In this document: positions 11,061 to 24,500 of the stretch, in pieces | Layout of the letters: each line of letters opens with the position of its first letter | How positions within the stretch are numbered: position 1 is the stretch's first letter | From: Hymenoscyphus infarciens | Taxonomy: Eukaryota; Ascomycota; Leotiomycetes; Helotiales; Helotiaceae | NCBI GenBank assembly: GCA_001414345.1 | Contig: LLCB01000004.1 | Span: 496,001-560,000, forward strand | Length of the DNA: 64,000 nucleotides | Direction: 5' to 3' | Notes under the pieces: generated by a model | Databases searched by the model: none | Told to the model about the DNA's origin: nothing | Seen by the model: only the letters and a program-made list of their open reading frames with translations | Made by a program: the position numbers and the translations under genes

Positions 11061-14000
11061 CCAATTCTTCCTAACTGCGGTGTAACTGTAGATGGCAAAA
11101 AGACGCAAGTGAGTGGAGTGACAAGCAGAGTACAAGCATTCACCTACCCCTTCTTCCAGCCAGGATCTCAATCCTAGATCCTGGATCCTTGCTTTTTGTT
11201 CCTTGCTTGGCTTGGGTTGCCTATTCTTTTGCTTTGGTTCATTGGTTCGATTTTTGGAGGGGGGCTCCGATGGTATCCGCTTCTAAACCTTTTGCGACGA
11301 CCTCTCGCTCCCTTTCCGCTCTTACGGGGGTTTTTTTTTGAAGTTTGGGGGAGAGGGCTGGCCGAGATGGGATGGGATGGGAATCGGTGCATGCGTAGAT
11401 GCGTATAATATTGATTTGTTATTGATACCTTCCTTCAAAATCAACTTTTGTCGACCTTTTCGAACCTTACAGTTCTCCCGCCCCCTCCCTTTCAGAATCA
11501 CTTCTCAATTTTACCGCAAGCAGCAAGATCTCATCATAGTGATGCAGAAGAATGGATACACGCTTTTTGGTTCTTGCATGTTTCCTTTCTTGATGGTAGA
11601 AGATTGACGTTGTCTTAGAGTTTTTAACATCTGACAGGTAACCATGGTACGTGTCACCGAGGTATTGATTAAAATACATGTTGCTGTCGATGCAGCAACC
11701 AAGATGTTCATTTTTCCAATGGAAAGAGCTGTTTTTGACAGCAGTAGGAGGAGAGAAGAATAGATTAGATGCATCACATCGTGGCGGCTAACTCCACAGT
11801 ATCGTGCTTTCTTGATGTGTAAGCTCTTGGACATGGGATGGGTGTGATTTTGAGATGCGGAATGGCGTCAGGAGAGGAAGGGAATGTGAGATGTATGTAT
11901 GGAGGCCGAGGTTGATGCACGTAGGTTGATACATAAGTCTGCTTTGGTATCCACCTTGTGTTCACATGAAAATTCATGTTTAGAATGGACGATGTTCAAA
12001 GTTGCAGATGTAGTGGCAAGCAAGTCAAGAGGGTAATTTTGTGTAGTATGTGAGGACGGGAGACCTCGAAGCTGGAATAGGCGTCTCAAGCTGCACTGAC
12101 ACATCGTCATTACTGATTTCAGCTCTAGATACCCTCCGTCTGGAAGAAGTTTGAAGACCAGTGTTTGGATATTCCACGTTTAGCCAGTTGGAACCGCGGG
12201 AGATGGATATGAAAACCGCAGTGACGAACACCTCCCATCTCCTTCAGCCGCGGCAATTTGCACGGTAGCATTCGGTATCATACAGTGCGGATATACGTCA
12301 GAAATACATGGTGTGATACGTGGAACATGGAGATATTATGGTGGGGTGATTTAAAAGTCCATGTTTCCTAGAAGAACCATAATTCCGTGTTTGCAGACTT
12401 TAATTGATGTTGAGGTGGGGCAATTACAATCTTGAAGCTCGATGACGTTTTGAAGGTGTAGGCAATAAAATGGTAGCTTAGACTCTGGATGGCACCCAAG
12501 GAATTGCGAAATACTTTGTGTTACACTTGGTGATAGGAACAGAAAGTGGGTGATGCAAACTGACCTCTTTTTGAAACGGTGAGTCTGGGCGTGGGGGAAA
12601 ATGGGATTTTTTTGAGGATGTGGCAGTTTGTTTGGGGTAGACTCTACTTGAATGCTGCTTTTATTTAAGGCTGAATGTTCAAGACCATCTCAGCTCACTT
12701 TTTGGAGAAAGTTAAAGCTAGCCAAGGTGCCACTGTTCGATTGCTTCTTATCATGTCTTCAATGTTGATGCAGGCAAAGCGGATCAAAAGAGGGAGTAGA
12801 TAAAGAGGTTGAAGTCAAAAAGGTGGAGGGGAAGATAAGGGGAAGCGAAAGGAGGTGGAATTGGGAATGGGGAGAGGTGGAAGCAATATTGTCAATTTCC
12901 ACGGAAAAAGAAAATACAGTGCAGAGGTGGTTTGGGTTGAAAGGGTAGTAATTGAAGGACGAGGGATAGACGTCTGGATTCGCTACCAAGAAAACGAATT
13001 CCATCGAAGACTAAATTTCAGTCAACATAGAAAGCGACTTCCCGCAACTTTGATTTCAGATTTAAAAACTGACTTATCTCAAATCTAGGAAAGAACATAG
13101 ATCAATCATGAAAGGGGTATTACTAAATCATGAAGCTCCGCAGGTTTCCAATTATCAGTTGGCGTTAGAAAAGCAAAATTGACATCTTAAAATGTTGAAC
13201 CAAAAGGATCTGAAGAACTACATACTTCGTCTCCTGGTTTTCCTTTCCACTTTCACACAAAAAAAAGTTCTCCTAAGCTTTGGAATACAAAAATTGGACA
13301 CCAGAAACTATAACTGGAACTCACGGTCATATTATTTAGGAACATCCAGCAGTCCTTCTCTCTCAAGTCTAGAGTTCACAAAAAGTGATAAAACATAAAC
13401 ACAAAACATAAAATGATCCTCCCAAGCTCTCAGTTCACCATCATCGACATCCAGGATTCAACCAAATAATTCGCTCCACCCCCAAAAGAAAAACCCAAGC
13501 CAAAATTCCCATTCAAAACTCTTGGACCTTTCACATCGCTTACACACCCAAAAGTTCACCCGCAACATCCAAATTCCTTCACGTAAGACTCCTGGTCTAT
13601 TGAAGGCGAAATAAGTGGTGTGATTTAGGATCCAAAAGTTAAGCGAGCAGCAGGAATACCAAAAGCTCTACAACCCAGGTCAACCTTTCCCCGCATTACA
13701 ACATCACCCCCCTCAATGCACCACGAGATTTGCATATTCCAGGGAACAAAAGTGCAACGAAAGCTAGGTAGGGAATGTAGGGAGGAGGTTAATAGAGGAG
13801 GGCAATGCAAGCGTGGCGCCAGCCACTAATATGGCGTTGATACAGCTTGGAACTATTACAGTCTTACCACAAAGTAGCAGTTCGCGGTTTCAAGAGACGA
13901 GGTGTACAGGTGCACTGAAAGGGAAACTCCGCGTTACCACCCAAAGAAATACTTGGCTCTTATACATCCCCGAATCCCCGATATACACGTCCATGGCTTC

Positions 14001-14795
14001 AATGTTGTTGTTTTTTAATTTAAATTGCAACCCCTCCCCTCACGCCCAGGGTTCTCCCAACGGAACACGTAGCGTAGACTACTTTAGCAAACCATGAGCC
14101 AATTTATTATCACCAGAATCTCGACTCTCATAATTCAAGCCCCCTCTCTACCAAAGAATGACTATTATCGGTATCACCATACAAAACCACCAGGCAACAA
14201 CACAACCCGGTAGCATTCAAGCAGCAAACCTTCTTCCCCGCAATGCAGGTCCATCTTATCGAAGAAGCCCCCAAGCACGGAAAGGCTTCTAGTCACTTTC
14301 CTCATTCGTCATTGTGTCGGTATTCATATGCCGGTACTCGACCACTCATCACACGGCAAACGCGAAAATGGAAGTCGCAACCTCCACAAAATGTAAAAGT
14401 CTGGAAGTCGGAGGTAAGAAAAGGAAATTGGGCATGATCGGATGTGCCATAAGAATGAAGAAAGAAAAAGGTAGATCCCTTCATCTGGATACCTCTCGCT
14501 CCGTCACGTATCCCACTCTCGACTTGGAAGTTGAACCTGAGGAGAAAAATTCATACAAGCACTGTAACCTAGACTTGCTTTCTCAGCTTGACCACTGTAT
14601 TTGTATTTTCTATACCAAACATTGAATTTCATCGGTATCAACACACAATTTTCCCAACCCATGCCATGCCAGACCAAAACTCCAAACTCCAAACTCCAAG
14701 CCACAAGCAAGGTCCGAAGCAAGAAATCCTCAATACCCCTTCTGAAGAACCCTCGCGACATCTCTCAATACCCCCCCCCCCAAGAGCTAGGAGTA
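11060..14795. other. Gene-poor intergenic region
   Basis: Normal to slightly low GC, with only short frames of no recognisable family on either strand. Asymmetric purine/pyrimidine patches continue near 12580-12990 (G-rich plus strand) and 13400-14800 (C/A-rich plus strand). The last part is downstream of the Nop16 stop codon. I see no RNA gene. Confidence 0.35.
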
Positions 14796-15538
14796 TCAAG
14801 CCCTAATCTCACCCTTATACAACGATATCCGTTTCCGAATATCCCCCTCAGTCTGCTGCATAGGATTCAACCTCCGATCTCTAAACATCGCACCCACATC
14901 CTCCCCATGCTTGCCCACAAGTCTTTCAATCCACTCCCGCTCCCTGCCAGACTGCTTCCTAGGTTTCTTCTCCGCAGTTCTAGAAGCCATTTCCTCAAGT
15001 TGTTCCACAATCCTATTCTTCTCCCTCTCTGCACCTTCCCCGACCCCACTATACTCCTCCATATTCTCATCCTCGAGATCGTTTAATGGGTCGTTGAGAG
15101 GGTTCTCGTGTTTCGCCTCAGGATGGATGACGCGAATGATCTTTCCATTGGCGTCCCGCTCTACGCGTGCTTCGGAGGGTGTGAACATTTTTGGGATCGC
15201 GTTTGAGATTGCGAGGCGGGATGTGGTGGAGGTGGAGGATATGTCGCCGGCGCGCAGTTTTTCTACACCTCCTGTGGCAGAGTTGAGGCGGGAGGCTAGG
15301 CCTAGACGGCGGTAGTTTTGGGTCAGGGTTTCGTCTTGGTTCCTGTTTGGGCGTAAGTATAATGCGATTGAGATGTGGATGAGATTGAGGGTTGGTGATG
15401 GGGAAGCAGGAGGAGGGAGACATACCAGTTCGCAGCGATGATGGGGTTCCCTAGGGGATTTATCTTCTTCGACTTAGGCTTCATCTTAATCTTCGCGATC
15501 GAAGATCTCTTCTTCTTTTTCTGTAGTTCTCGTCCCAT
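14796..15538 (-). CDS. NOP16: Ribosome biogenesis protein Nop16
   Basis: Two exons: 15426-15538 and 14796-15342, joined by an 83-bp intron (GTATGT...CAG); 660 nt, 219 residues. The N-terminus MGRELQKKKKRSSI followed by KSKKINPLGNPIIAANW, then the spliced NQDETLTQNYRRLGLASRLN, is the diagnostic Nop16 signature. The start at 15538 is chosen over an upstream in-frame ATG at 15586 because Nop16 proteins begin exactly with MGRELQKKK. The middle contains the conserved MFTPSEARVERD. The C-terminus is charged and helical and ends MQQTEGDIRKRISLYKGE. Nop16 is a nucleolar factor of 60S pre-ribosomes. The gene lies alone beside a RIP block. Confidence 0.93.
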
Positions 15539-15934
15539 GATTGCGGTTGTTGTTGTTGCGACTTGGATAGCTTCAATCAGTCTCACAAACCTTTTTCCTC
15601 CTCACAGAAACTTTTGGCGCTAAGGAAATAAGGTTATCCTCCTATCATCACATGACTCTCTCCCCTCCTCACACGTGATCTACCTCGAATCCCGTCCTCG
15701 CCGTCTTGATTGCTATTTTTGCGGCACAGTTTGAAACGTTATCGAGCAAGAAATCCTTGGCTCGCTCACTTATGGTTATCCTCACCATACTTCACCCCCA
15801 CGCCACGTCTAACAGCGAATCTCCCGACGTCACTTATATACTCTAGAGTAAGAATCACATATACAAACCCTACGAAAGCAAAGCGCCCCCCCTGTCGTAG
15901 GTGTTCTATACCACACGGAATATAGCCTAATCGA
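15539..15934. other. Nop16 upstream region up to the RIP boundary
   Basis: About 400 bp of normal-GC sequence that should hold the Nop16 promoter. CACGTG-like ctcacacgtgatc lies near 15670. Composition changes sharply at about 15930, just after gcctaatcgagg, a word shared with the RIP repeats at 3.58 kb and 29.64 kb. Confidence 0.4.
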
Positions 15935-18900
15935 GGCCCTAGTTAGAGAGTTTATAAAGAAGTTATAAAGAAGTTTTAGATAGAGATTAGTATTAAAAAG
16001 TAATAATATTCTATAAGAGTAAAAGGTCTATAATTAATAAAGCTTAGACTTTTTTAAAGTATTTTAGAATAAGACTTATTTCAAATTTTATAGCTATCTA
16101 AGATATAATTTAAAAGGAGATAGTATATAGCTTTACTTCTAATTTCTCTATTATATCTATAAATCTTAATAAAAGTAGGAAGTCTTTTAGTCTTTAAACT
16201 ATAGAACTTTATAAAGTTATAACCGAGTTATATATTTATAAAAGAAAAGGTATTTACTTTAAGATTACTAAGAGTAGTAGTTTATATACTAAATCTATTA
16301 ATAGTTATTATACTAGATAAAGTAAATACTTTCCTACTAATTAATAACTATAGATTAATCTTAGAAAGATTAATCTTATATTTACCTAAGAAGAAGTCTT
16401 CTTTTAAGCTTCCTCGTTTTCTAACTCTAAGCTAGTATCTTCTTCTTTAAGCTCTTTAAGATTAACTCTATATATCTTTAGCTTTAGATAATCCTTAATA
16501 TAATAACTAAGCTTACTATAGTTAAAGTACTTATCTAATAGTCTTAGAGTTAAGTAGTTATTTATAGTAGAGGCGTTAAAGCGTCTAAGAGAGATAAAAG
16601 AGGCTATAAAAGAAGAAGAGCTAGTAGGCGTAGAAGTAGGTATATACTAGTTTAAGATAGAAGGAAAGTTTATTACTTATACTCTTTAAGAAGCGAGATT
16701 TTAAAGGTTATTATTAATACTACTTATAAGATTATAAAAAGAGTTTATATCTTCTTTAGCTTAGAACTTAGTAATAATAAGAGATTAGTATAATATAAAG
16801 ATTAACTTATTCTATAAGTCTTCTACTTAGTCTTATTAGAAAACTTTAGCTTTATTTATAATTTATTAAAACTTAGTATAAAAATTATAGAAAGTTTCTT
16901 CTTTTAATATAATAAGGTCTTAATATTAGATATAAGCTTCTTAGTATATATAAAAGCTAATAGTAATATTTTAGAAGTAAGTTAATATCTCTTTATAGCT
17001 ATTAAACCGATTAATAGTATTAAACTTATATCTTAGATAAATATAGTTTTAAGCTCTTTTAGAAGTATAGTAGTAGATTAAATTTATTTTTACTTTCTTA
17101 AACTTAAAGTAGTTAGTATTAATAGATAACTTTATTATAATTTTAGTTTCTTAGGTTATATAGGTAAATTCGTCTTTTATAGTAAATTAGTAAGAATTAG
17201 CTATTCTACTTATCTTCTTTAATAATAGAACTATAGAAGGGGAACGAGTTATATTAAGAGTTTATAACTAAGTAAGAGTATATTAATAAGAAGTACTAGC
17301 TATATTCGAAGTATTTACTTTAAGTTTATAAACTTTACTTATTAATAAAGTTATTACTTTAAGGATTTATTATAAGATAGAGTTAGGTAGAGGTAATTTA
17401 GAGATCTTATACTATAAAGAACTAGTAGTTACCTTAGTAGAAGGAGGTAGTAGTAGTATAATAATAGTTAGTATATATGTTTTAGTAGGTTAAGTTCTTA
17501 AGCTAGATTAGAATATAATATTAATAGAAAGAGGAAAAGAGATTAGCTCTACTAACTCTAAAGTAGAGTAGAATAGTTCTTAGGTTAATAAGTTATCTTT
17601 AAAGGACTTAATATAGCTAATAAAAGAACGCTAGACCTTACTACTTAATATAAATAAGTTAGGCTTTATAAAGAAGAATAGTAAATTTAGAGGATTTAAT
17701 ATAAGTAAATATATATATTATTATTAGAATATTAGTAAAAGCCTTTCTAAGTAAAGAAAGAGAGTTTAGTTTTAGTATAATAGCTCTCTATAAATATATA
17801 AAGAGAGTACTTATAGAATAGTATCTAATATTAAGGAAAACTAAACTAAAGAGAAAAGCAAAGAGTATAGATACTCTAGCTTTATTTATATATATTAAGC
17901 AAAGCTTTAGCAAAGCCTTAGAATAACCTAGTTACGTAAATAACGTATATAACTAAGACTATTATAATACTAATATAGAACAAAAGGCTAAACTAGTCTT
18001 TTCTAACTATAGAAGAGTAAGTAGCTATATATAAGAACTCTAAAACTAAATAGCTTATATTAGCTAATATAAAAACCTAAACTCCTCTATAAAGTCTATC
18101 TAAAAGTCTAGATAGACGTATATAATCTTTCTAAATTAGATAATATAAAATAATAACTACTAAAACCTTATATATATATATAGTATATATTATATTATCT
18201 CGGCTATATAGAATAATAAGCTATTATATTCTCTCTTTTTAAAATAGATAGATTCTTCTAAATAACTTCAAAAGTAAGGAATTTAAAAGCTTACTTATAA
18301 ATATATATATAAGTATAAGTACGCGAAGTAGTAAACTTCGCTTAAAACGTCTAATTTCGTTACTTATTCTTTTAAAAAAAGTAATTTTATAAAAGTAAAG
18401 AATTAGTAGAAAAAGAAGCGAGTAATTAGATAATTATATAATATAAAGCTCTTCTCAAATACTAAGCGTATTAACTATTTCTTAAAAGAAGAATATATAA
18501 TCTCTATAGCCTCTTAAAACACGTAAAACTATAAAGCTAGCGTCTATAGTCTCTACTCCACTTTCTTAAATCCCACTTTTCACTCCTAGCTAACTTATCT
18601 ATAAAAATAAAAACCTCTTATTAGAGTATACTAGATATACCGAGAGAGTATTCTAAATACGTATCTTACTTTCGTAGAGAAAAGCGCGTTCTAAATCTTA
18701 TAATCTAGATCTTAAAACCTTATCTATATAGAGTATAAGTTTATATTAGTAAAGATATATTATAGAGAGTAGATAAACTACTTCATTACTAATAGATTTA
18801 TCTACGACCTGGTACTATCGCAGTATTCTACCTAGAATAAAAAGTAAGTAGTTGTATACGAAGTACTACTCTACTAAGCCACATATCCTAGATCCTAGAT

Positions 18901-18945
18901 CCTAACATACGATCCAAATCCCCTAACACAAAATCCCCCAACTAA
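15935..18945 (-). mobile_element. RIP-degraded retroelement Gag remnant
   Basis: A 3-kb AT-rich block without usable open frames. Reading the minus strand through stops that are RIP products recovers a retrotransposon Gag. At about 16730-17110 it reads like EETFYNFYTKFQQIINKAKV (in-frame TAA/TAG taken as Gln), matching the conserved ExFxxFYxxFxxL region of Gag. At about 16476-16532 is KYFNYSKLSYYIKDY, which has exactly C-X2-C-X4-H-X4-C zinc-knuckle spacing with all four ligands changed to Tyr, as expected from G-to-A (Cys to Tyr) and C-to-T (His to Tyr) changes. Only about 540 bp remain 3' of the knuckle, too little for a pol gene, so the copy is truncated or Gag-only. LTRs were not identified. 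Confidence 0.77.
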
Positions 18946-21470
18946 TAAGCGCCCAGTTAAGTTAAAAGAAACGTTTCATCAACACCACAGGCCCAAAAGA
19001 CCCTCCCTCCCTTCCTTTCTTTCCACGCCACCATTTCGCACAACGAACGCACCCAATTTCCAATTTCCAGGTTCCCAACGAAACTTATCCGTGATGCGAG
19101 GCGATGCGAAGGATATATGCAGAAATATGCAGGAGTAAGAATCCTCAAATTTTCAATTTAACCCTGAGGGATGGCAAAGGAAAGAAATGGCAAAGGAAAG
19201 AAATGGAAAATATCATGTTTTATCTAATCTCCTACACTAAACACCAAACACCAAACACAAAAAATGGGATTATTATATTGAAAAATAAGTAGGATGGAAA
19301 AATTCCGTAACGAGGATTAGGGAGGAACCGAGGAGATGCGGGGTTGGCTGGTTGGCTGGCTGGTTGGCTGGTTGGTATGTGGAACGAGAGAAGCTAGCTG
19401 TGTGTATGTATGTATGTATGTATGTATATATGTACTACGCCTCTCAAACATCTCAATCGCTGTCCTGTCACTCACCCCTTGTATCTCCGCAAGTACGCAC
19501 GCTGAGTATGATTGATTACGGGTGCCTGCGCTGCGCTGCGCTGCCTGGTGGGGGAGACCCCTCGTACTTGTCTTGTACAGTAGACGTTCATGTTTTATGT
19601 ACACTGTACCCAACGCTTCCCATCACAAACATGGCAATCCTTCCTCGTGCTTGTAGTTAGTTAGGCTTCTTGGTCTTGGCTAATGGGAGGAGGGGGCGTG
19701 GTACACGTCGTTTGCTAGGGCGGGGGACTGAACGTATTGTATTGGATGTGATTTGCGGAACCGGATCGTGGACGTGATGGGTTCACTCAGTGCTAATCCT
19801 TTAGTTTGAAAGGTTGTCAATTTTGGCGATGGGGAGCATGAAAGAAATGTAGTAAAATCATAGGAATCACCTTCGAGGATGGAAGGGCTCTCCTGTTGGA
19901 CACTGTGGATTCCTGGAGGGTTGAGGTTTGTCATGTCTTGAAAAGGACCGTGGGAGCTCGAAGAAACTCAAATACTGCTTTCTACCAAGTGCGGAGAAAA
20001 CTGAAGAAGTGTCATACTTATTCCTCTGGCAACAGCGGCAATCTGATGCTACACCGACCATCAAGCTATTACTCAATAGCTCGCAATCTCCCCACAGCAC
20101 GCGATTCTGGCACCTTTATCGAAAGCGCATACACGCGCGACCTTCGCGGAAGTCTTTCCATCTTCGTAACTGGACGTCCTGACTCTGTATCACTTCGTGG
20201 GGGGACAATAAGAAAAGTAGTGAGGGTAGGGAAAAGTAGTGAGCCAGTGAGACCACTCACGTCGTCAAAGCCACATTCAAGCCACCCCAGAAAAAAACGG
20301 ACCGTTTAGTGAGTGGCACGACGTGAGGAATACAACATGAGAGGGCAAGGGCATCGCCAAATACCTACTCCAGATCCAGCTTTTCCAACCAGGGGTCATT
20401 GAAGGCCCCCATGCTCTCCATGCAGGTCACCAAGCTCACCGGCAGGGGGTTCAACTACCCCGGCTGCAGGTGAGGAGGTAGCGATTGGCTGGCGCAAGAG
20501 AAAGGTTCGGCTTCGAGCCCTTCCGCCAGCAGGGTTGATGGACGGCGCCCAATCCCGATGTTCGTGAGGGTTGAAGTTGTTCCCGTTTGTGCCTGTCGTT
20601 TGTGGCTGCAAGAAGAACCTTCGGTGCAGCTTTCGAATCCTTCTAGTGCCCGCCCACCTTGGACTGGACCACGGGATGGAATAGCTTCGAGGAAACAAGG
20701 AAGATCGATGTAGGAACGGAAAATATATTGAGGAAGAAAAAAGAAAACATGCCGATGCTTGTGAGGAGGGCGGGTAACGAACGAAGTTTCACGGCCCTAT
20801 CGACCGTAAATCGTAAACTTAGCGAAGACTGGAGTCTTCCGTCCCATCGCATCGCGTGCTGGAGGGAAGTAAATGAAGTGCCAGGATCTGGATATTTTTT
20901 CTTACGACGAACATTGGAGACGTGCGCCGAGTTTAAAACGAAGTCCGGACGACAGGTTTTGGCCAAGACAATAAGCTTCCCTCCCCTTTTTTCCCCTTTC
21001 TCCCCTTTCTCGAGAACAAAATCGAGATGTTTTGACTTTGTGACGACGGTGGTGGGGGAATATCTCGTACGATACGACATCGGCGACCTGAGAGGAAGGG
21101 AAGGGGAAAATAGAAGGGGAAGAAAGCGAGAGGGAGGGATGAGAAGAAGCAGCTTGCTCCGGAGAGGGGTTTGGGATTTGGACCAGTGATGTCAAGCGAT
21201 TGGAAGGTTCTCCGTACGTACCTTGAAATCTGCAACCGCAACTCGTGGATCTGAAAAGGCTCAATATCCAAGAGGGGTTGCTGCCGTCAAGCATTGATGT
21301 TCATTTCAATAGCCTTTTCCTCTCACATGTTGCCACCTCAAAGTTACTGTCACTTCAGCCCTGAAGACGGAAATGGACATGTCAAGTTCCACCTCTACAG
21401 CTCCCACGCTGCTGCTCATTTCCACGCTGTGAACTCGTGGATGAGCTGATGCACCCGATTCTGAGGGAGA
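18946..21470. other. Gene-free region with simple repeats
   Basis: Normal-GC sequence begins at about 18945. Contains tggc/tggt repeats (about 19340-19375) and a TGTA microsatellite (about 19400-19428). Frames of 130-176 codons overlap on both strands at 20640-21295, but none has a recognisable domain, signal peptide or splice continuation, so I do not call a gene. Confidence 0.4.
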
Positions 21471-21473
21471 AGT

Positions 21474-21474
<1 letters not shown>

Positions 21475-21501
<27 letters not shown>
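21475..21501 (+). repeat. (CAG)9 trinucleotide microsatellite
   Basis: Nine uninterrupted CAG units, followed by AAG-CAG-AAG. The repeat lies in sequence with no supported gene. It is a good length-polymorphism candidate. Confidence 0.95.
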
Positions 21502-21506
<5 letters not shown>

Positions 21507-24500
21507 GAAGCACTGCATCGCAAAATCAAGTCCCTCACCGTCACACCCGCCCTGGGAAGGGCTCTTTGACAGATAGTAGAGAAGTGCGTGCAGGTTGATT
21601 GAGCGAACTTGAACCTGGCGTGCCCAGACTTTTGAGGAAACAGGCCTTCGGGGGACCATGTAGTCATATATTCATATATTCCCATGCTCTGTCCTTATCT
21701 GCGGACCGTGTACTTACCACAACTTCTTATCGCTGGGCCACCACTCGGAAGCTTCTTGTGCCTTGGAGGTGCAGGGCAGGTGCAGGCTGGAAGAAAAGAC
21801 CAGCTTGCGGCGCGCGCCAGTGAGGGGGACTCTTGAAATTCCATCCACAATGGTCCCCATGAAGCTCCAGGATGGACCCTCTGTTCAACAGCTCAGAAGC
21901 GACAGATATCGAGCGACCATGATCGACTCGAATCGGCGGATCCAGATGCTAGATATTCCCGACAGTGACGGCATTATCCTAGAAGAGAGCGTAAGAAAGG
22001 TATGTAATTGAAATTGAACCAAGGTTACTTGATAATTTGATCGCAAGTAAAGTGTGAAGCGGGAATGAAAAAAGGAGGGAGGGCTGAACCGAGGCGAAAT
22101 ATGCGCCACTTTGGGGGGAAGAGGGGGGATATCGGCAGGCAGTTGGTGGCAGTTATTACAGAGGTCAAGCCTTTGCCTCTTCTACGCCTTCTTTCGTTTT
22201 TCCGTACAAGCAAGTGCTGCTGCAGCCGTACACTCACTACCACCACTCGACACACGGGAAAGCCGCTGCTAACCCTCTTGATCGCATTTGCCTCCCGCAA
22301 CGTTGACCCCCCAATTCCTTCGTCAGTGGCTTCGGTAGGCGAGAAGCGTAGGATTGAGGATCTAGAAAAGGGGGGGGGGATGAGGACCTAGAAAAGGGGG
22401 GTGTGGACGTGGGTGAGAATGCGCCTCAGCCAAACATAGGTAGGGTTCAAACCCTCCCTCTCATCTCCCGTCCATGACGCTATTCTCGTCGACATCGGTC
22501 ATCTCCAAGTTCCCGGTCGCATCACGAACTCTGAAGATCAATGATCACCAACCCTCAATGCTGCTTGCTTGCTTGCTTGCTTCCTGTGGCCCCTCCTTGA
22601 ATCCTCAACCGCATCCATCCCATCGCATCGTCTCGGGGCGGGCGTCTTTTCTCCTTTTTCATTTCCGTTGCTGCAGCATTCCAAACCTGCATGCCCCACG
22701 CTCTCATGTCTTCCGAATCGGCGGTGTTGTTGGCAGCGCGCGCTTCGGATTGATTTGTTGGGCCAGCAAGCTAAAGCACAACTTTGTTTAGAGGGGACGC
22801 AGACCAGAGCTAGGCTAGTAAGTACAGTATAGTACGCCCGCTAGGCACCGTAGTCATGATGATAAAATCGCACGTATAAGAAGTGCCCGCCGACTCTGGG
22901 ATGCTCACGGGCCGCGGATAACGGTGCAGTAGAGTAGATATTAGACGTCTGTGGTCAGTCCGATCGCAGGGTCCAGCATTTATCTTTAGATGCTTTCTGA
23001 TCGCGCTTAAGAGATTGTTCTCCATCTTTTAGAGCTCTAGGCAAGGGCAACATCAACCAAGGGCATCACGGAGCCAACTAGCTTTAAAGTGGGTAAAGGC
23101 TCTCTCACGGCTTGGTAAAGAGGGTGGAAGCCACGGCCCAGAATCTTTGATAGCTATATGATCGGCAGCACACTATAGACTAGGGCTGTTTGACGAATGA
23201 AAGCCTGGGACTCGCTCGCCAAAGGCCTTGCGACACGGAAGTGGGACTTATTATATATGATCGCAGATTCTAGGCCGAAGCTTCCACCCTCTTTAAACTT
23301 ACTCGTGATTGCCCCGTCCCGAGGCATTATTTTTTTCAGTACCACCTGGAGGCTCCGAGAATACGACGGGCATGTACCTTTGAGACGGATATAATCGATA
23401 ATCTCACTATTATTCATCATAGCACAAACTTTTCTCGAACGGAACGGAACGGCAGAGAGAGAGGGTTTACTGTTTAAGACTTGCTTCATCCCGGCATTCG
23501 ATTCTCTTTCCCGCAGGGAGGAGGAACAGAGAACACAAATGCGGATTGTCACCGCACGGCAGAGTGACGGCACGGGTTCGTTAAGCATAATGTCAGCACT
23601 CAAGTTGAGCCAGTGAGCTTCGGAAGCTATTACCGACATGATCGTGGGCAGACAGAGTGGCTCCCACTGGCTGTGGCAGATGCGGTGTTGCCAGCGATCG
23701 CAAGCCGTCTTTGCAAAGGGGGAAGCCTCACGCCTTTCCGCCTTTTTCGAAGCAGCCTCCATCTCTTCATCTCTTCCTCTCTCCAGGATCTCGCATCTCG
23801 CATCTCACATCTCACATCTCTTCGCTGGATGACCCTGGATTGCGGCTTGTGATCATCGCGCACGGAGTGGCGGGGAGGCCAATCGACGTTGATGTCTCTG
23901 CTCGGGGGGATCAATAAGTCAAGCGACCGAGAAGTGGAGGGCGAGCATTGGCTCGGAGCAAATGTCGAGACAGATTTAAGAGGCTTTTGGGGGGGGGGGG
24001 GGTTGAAGTGTTGGAGTCGAAGAAGGGCAGAGGGACTGGCGAGGTAGGTAAGTGGAAAGGGGGGCATTCAAGGCGGGGTAGATATCCGAGGGGTAAGTGA
24101 GATGGCGGGAGCTAAAGAAGGAAGCAATGAAGAACTTCGGGAACGGGGGGGGTAGGGGGGGGGGGTGGAGAGACAATAGAATAGGGGTCCTTGAGTTTCG
24201 AGGTGGTACGGCGAAAGAAGAAAAGGTATCAAGTAAGAAAAAGCGACCTATTCCAAGAAATCGAGTCACGTCAAGTCCCTCTGCTTGCATTGTATGGAAG
24301 GGAGTTCTAGCTCTCGCAAGTTCATGTCGAGTTCGCTCATCTGCCGCATCGCATCCTCATCTGCCCTTGATCATTCACTTTGCATCAGCAGCACGGTGCA
24401 GCAGGTGTCCGTCTTTAGGTGCTGGTGCTGGTGCTGTATGGAAGGCTGCAGTCTGCTTCCTCTGCGTTTTCCACCCGCTCCTGATTGGCGAGATAGCGAA

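Noticed and set aside
15539..15586. Upstream in-frame ATG for Nop16
   Set aside because: The conserved Nop16 N-terminus MGRELQKKK begins at 15538.
20470..20530. Possible tRNA (ggttcggcttcgagcc)
   Set aside because: No cloverleaf can be folded; T-loop spacing is wrong.
20643..21295. Overlapping 112-176-codon frames on both strands
   Set aside because: Both strands open because of purine/pyrimidine skew; no recognisable motif or splice continuation.
23154..23762. 202-codon frame on minus
   Set aside because: No domain, no signal peptide, mixed low-complexity and overlapping frames on plus; probably chance in normal-GC DNA.
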